Both the position numbers and the translations under genes were made by a program. The notes beneath the pieces are model-generated. The model worked only from the letters and a program-made list of their open reading frames with translations. It was not told the origin of the DNA and did not search any database. From Betaproteobacteria bacterium (GTDB lineage Bacteria > Bdellovibrionota_B > Oligoflexia > Silvanigrellales > Silvanigrellaceae), in NCBI GenBank assembly GCA_016868315.1, contig VGHE01000002.1, forward strand, positions 310,001 to 374,000: a DNA stretch of 64,000 nucleotides. Reading direction: 5' to 3'. Below, piece after piece: positions 62,464-64,000 of this stretch. Numbering within the stretch: the first letter of the stretch is position 1; the number at the start of each line of letters is the position of its first letter.

Positions 62464-63423
62464 ATGCGGCTTTTTCAGGCTTTGCGTCATGACGGTTTCG
62501 ATTTTAAAACCGCTCAATTGAATCCGTCCCAGTTCCATGCAGGTTCCACAGCACAACAAGGGTCCCAGTCACATGCATGCCTCAGTCTCGATGGCCGCAT
62601 TGCTGCGCAATGGATTCGTCATCATTGTGCAGAAAAGGTGAAAGAGTGGGGTGCTGCGCATCTGGCTGTTATTTTGGCTTCATCCGATCCTGCGAGTCGA
62701 GTCTACGTCAATCACAAAATTAAAGCCTTCAAAGAAGCTGGAATGCATTCCACTCTGTATGAAATCTCCGAAGACATGGTGAGTGAGGCTGGCTTAGTTG
62801 AGCTCATTTGTCAGTTGAACGACGACTCCTCAGTGCATGGCATTCTTGTGCAGTTGCCTCTAGCTCAAGGCATTTCACAAACACGCATCATTGAATCCAT
62901 TCGTCCTGATAAAGACGTGGATGGCTTTGCCAATCATAATGTTGGGCTACTGCACCAGGGGCGGCTCGAGAAGGCACTTCTGCCATGTACTCCAGCGGGA
63001 GTTATTGCGCTGCTTGGTTTGTATGGAGTTACTCTTGCCGGTAAGCACGCTGTGGTGGTCGGGCGCAGTGCTATTGTTGGGCGGCCGATGTCGGGATTGC
63101 TGTTGCACGAAGATGCCACGGTCACGGTGGCGCACTCTAAAACCCAAAATCTTGATCAGGTTTGCCGTGAGGCTGATGTTCTTATTGTGGCTGCGGGGCG
63201 ACGCGGGATTGTGTCGCGCTCTGCGGTGAAGCCAGGTGCAGTGGTTGTAGATGTGGGTATGCACAGGCTCCCTGATGGCAAACTGTGTGGCGACGTAGAC
63301 CCGGATGTTTTTGAAGTTGCTGGACTGCTGACCCCTGTTCCAGGAGGAGTAGGTCCCATGACCATTGCTATGCTCCTTCTCAATACACTGCGAGCGGCTC
63401 ACCTGCGCCAGCATGGGCGCTGA
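62464..63423 (+). CDS. folD: Bifunctional methylenetetrahydrofolate dehydrogenase/cyclohydrolase FolD
   Basis: 319 residues, ATG after GAGGGAGGT. One-carbon metabolism: NADP-dependent oxidation of 5,10-methylene-THF and hydrolysis of methenyl-THF. The active-site Tyr/Lys pair is in SRVYVNHKIKAFKE. Others: QLPLAQG, DKDVDGF, CTPAGV, the nucleotide motif VVVGRSAIVGRP and the end PGGVGPMTIAML. The conserved fold starts at LSLDGRIAAQW, so about 38 N-terminal residues are extra. Confidence 0.95.
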   Translation: MRLFQALRHDGFDFKTAQLNPSQFHAGSTAQQGSQSHACLSLDGRIAAQWIRHHCAEKVKEWGAAHLAVILASSDPASRVYVNHKIKAFKEAGMHSTLYEISEDMVSEAGLVELICQLNDDSSVHGILVQLPLAQGISQTRIIESIRPDKDVDGFANHNVGLLHQGRLEKALLPCTPAGVIALLGLYGVTLAGKHAVVVGRSAIVGRPMSGLLLHEDATVTVAHSKTQNLDQVCREADVLIVAAGRRGIVSRSAVKPGAVVVDVGMHRLPDGKLCGDVDPDVFEVAGLLTPVPGGVGPMTIAMLLLNTLRAAHLRQHGR

Positions 63424-63608
63424 TTCGTTAGGGTCATTGCATTTGTGGGTTGTTTTGGGGTGCAAAATTCAACCTCAAAAGTCATTTGCAAATATTATAA
63501 CAAACCGTATTCAATGATTTTTAAATTTTAAGCTAATGTGCAGAAAAAAAACTCCGAAGAGAATGGTATGGAGGCAATGCAGCCATCCTAGAGTTCAAGG
63601 AGTACCTC

Positions 63609-64000
63609 ATGAAAGTTTTCAATCTCGCACCTTTCGCTTTGGTTCTGGCAGCCCTTACCGCGTGCGGTACAGCTTACGAGAATGGCAACATGGCCGAGCT
63701 GGTCGAGCCAAACACTCTTGAAGGAGAGGCTGCGGTGGCTGAACTTCAAGCACTCGGATTCAACGGCGACGCGTGTAAAATCAGCCTTTCTCAGGCGACC
63801 TACACGCTTGCGCAAGGTGGCAGCATCAGTATCAACTACAGTTTCTTTAAGCTTTCCGCCGGCGACCGTGTTCGAATCACACGCATTTCCGATGGTAAGA
63901 AGGTGTGGGGTTCACGGGAGTTGAGTGCAGCTTCGGGTGTGCTCACTGTGCCGGTCAGTGAGTTGGACAAAGGCGAGTTCCGCATTCAGGGATTTCTGAA
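63609..64000 (+). CDS. Lipoprotein of unknown function, cut by the window end
   Basis: ATG after AAGGAG; open to the last base (130 full codons, no stop). MKVFNLAPFALVLAALTAC gives a signal peptide with lipobox LTAC (Cys19). The visible part has a beta-rich stretch (SQATYTLAQGGSISINYSFFK, VRITRISDGKKVWG) resembling an Ig-like or carbohydrate-type domain, but no family can be named. AT-rich sequence (63490-63540) upstream probably holds its promoter. Confidence 0.7.
   Translation, partial: MKVFNLAPFALVLAALTACGTAYENGNMAELVEPNTLEGEAAVAELQALGFNGDACKISLSQATYTLAQGGSISINYSFFKLSAGDRVRITRISDGKKVWGSRELSAASGVLTVPVSELDKGEFRIQGFL

Noticed and set aside
1-64000. tRNA, rRNA, CRISPR, insertion sequences and integrases
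   Set aside because: Intergenic regions were read by eye; none showed a T-loop-like motif, direct-repeat array, transposase or terminal repeats. A tRNA or Rfam scan would be more sensitive.

Overview
The window looks like chromosomal DNA of a free-living, flagellated, diderm (Gram-negative) bacterium. Lipoprotein signal peptides with a lipobox cysteine are very frequent. There is a flagellin, a CheV, PilZ proteins, an OmpR-type two-component pair, an outer-membrane-style FkpA/Mip PPIase, and housekeeping genes of mixed proteobacterial type. Large secreted proteases, a giant Ser/Thr kinase-ATPase and many unassignable lipoproteins suggest the Bdellovibrionota/Oligoflexia or another predatory or delta-like lineage. 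That placement is inference: no rRNA or tRNA gene is present to fix it. Base composition looks even by eye and gene density is high. I see no insertion sequence, integrase, tRNA, CRISPR array or other sign of a recent island.

Layout. 0-3.6 kb: GDP-mannose pyrophosphorylase (minus) diverges from a coupled pgk-tpiA-ferredoxin operon. 3.6-6.6 kb: two lipoproteins; the first carries an intact-looking R-S-E ADP-ribosyltransferase domain. 6.8-10.2 kb: a fatty-acid desaturase converges on a lipoprotein hydrolase / histidine kinase / response regulator operon. 10.3-14.1 kb: exported proteins on minus: a Cys-His amidase-like lipoprotein, an FKBP isomerase, and a zinc metalloprotease with a C-terminal sorting-like tail. 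14.3-20.0 kb: one 1891-residue kinase-ATPase-GAF-like regulator. 20-22.5 kb: a TPR/ABC transporter operon and a YggT protein. 22.7-24.7 kb: CheV coupled to a cyclic-nucleotide-binding-domain protein. 24.7-30.7 kb: a minus-strand run with a TPR-metallopeptidase, a 23S rRNA m5U methyltransferase, a Cys-protease-like exported protein, a coiled-coil protein, and an XRE regulator with a degenerate ImmA/IrrE domain. 31-34 kb: flagellin, an aminotransferase, and a DUF1338/HglS-type enzyme. 34-39.3 kb: a membrane pseudo-adenylate cyclase, glutamate racemase, a HAD phosphatase, and a REC-PilZ protein. 39.3-41.4 kb: a zinc-ribbon coiled-coil protein and a lipoprotein. 41.5-48 kb: a complete oppABCDF peptide importer whose OppC has a periplasmic insert resembling a fibronectin type III domain. 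48-55 kb: PilZ, ruvAB, lepA and unassigned proteins. 55-61 kb: mutS2 diverges from rsgA and an FAD oxidoreductase. 61-64 kb: an alpha/beta hydrolase with Cys at the nucleophile elbow, folD, and a lipoprotein cut by the window end.

Themes. Several regulatory or enzymatic folds are present with key residues replaced: a Walker A without lysine, an ImmA/IrrE HExxH read as RExxR, a cyclase homology domain without metal aspartates, two PilZ domains without the second arginine, and MurI with C-G-T-A. The strongest candidates for undescribed biology are the lipid-anchored ADP-ribosyltransferase, the FN3-inserted OppC, the pseudo-cyclase and the giant kinase. Start codons were moved from the longest possible start to the best ribosome binding site where the sequence favoured it; GTG and TTG starts are common.
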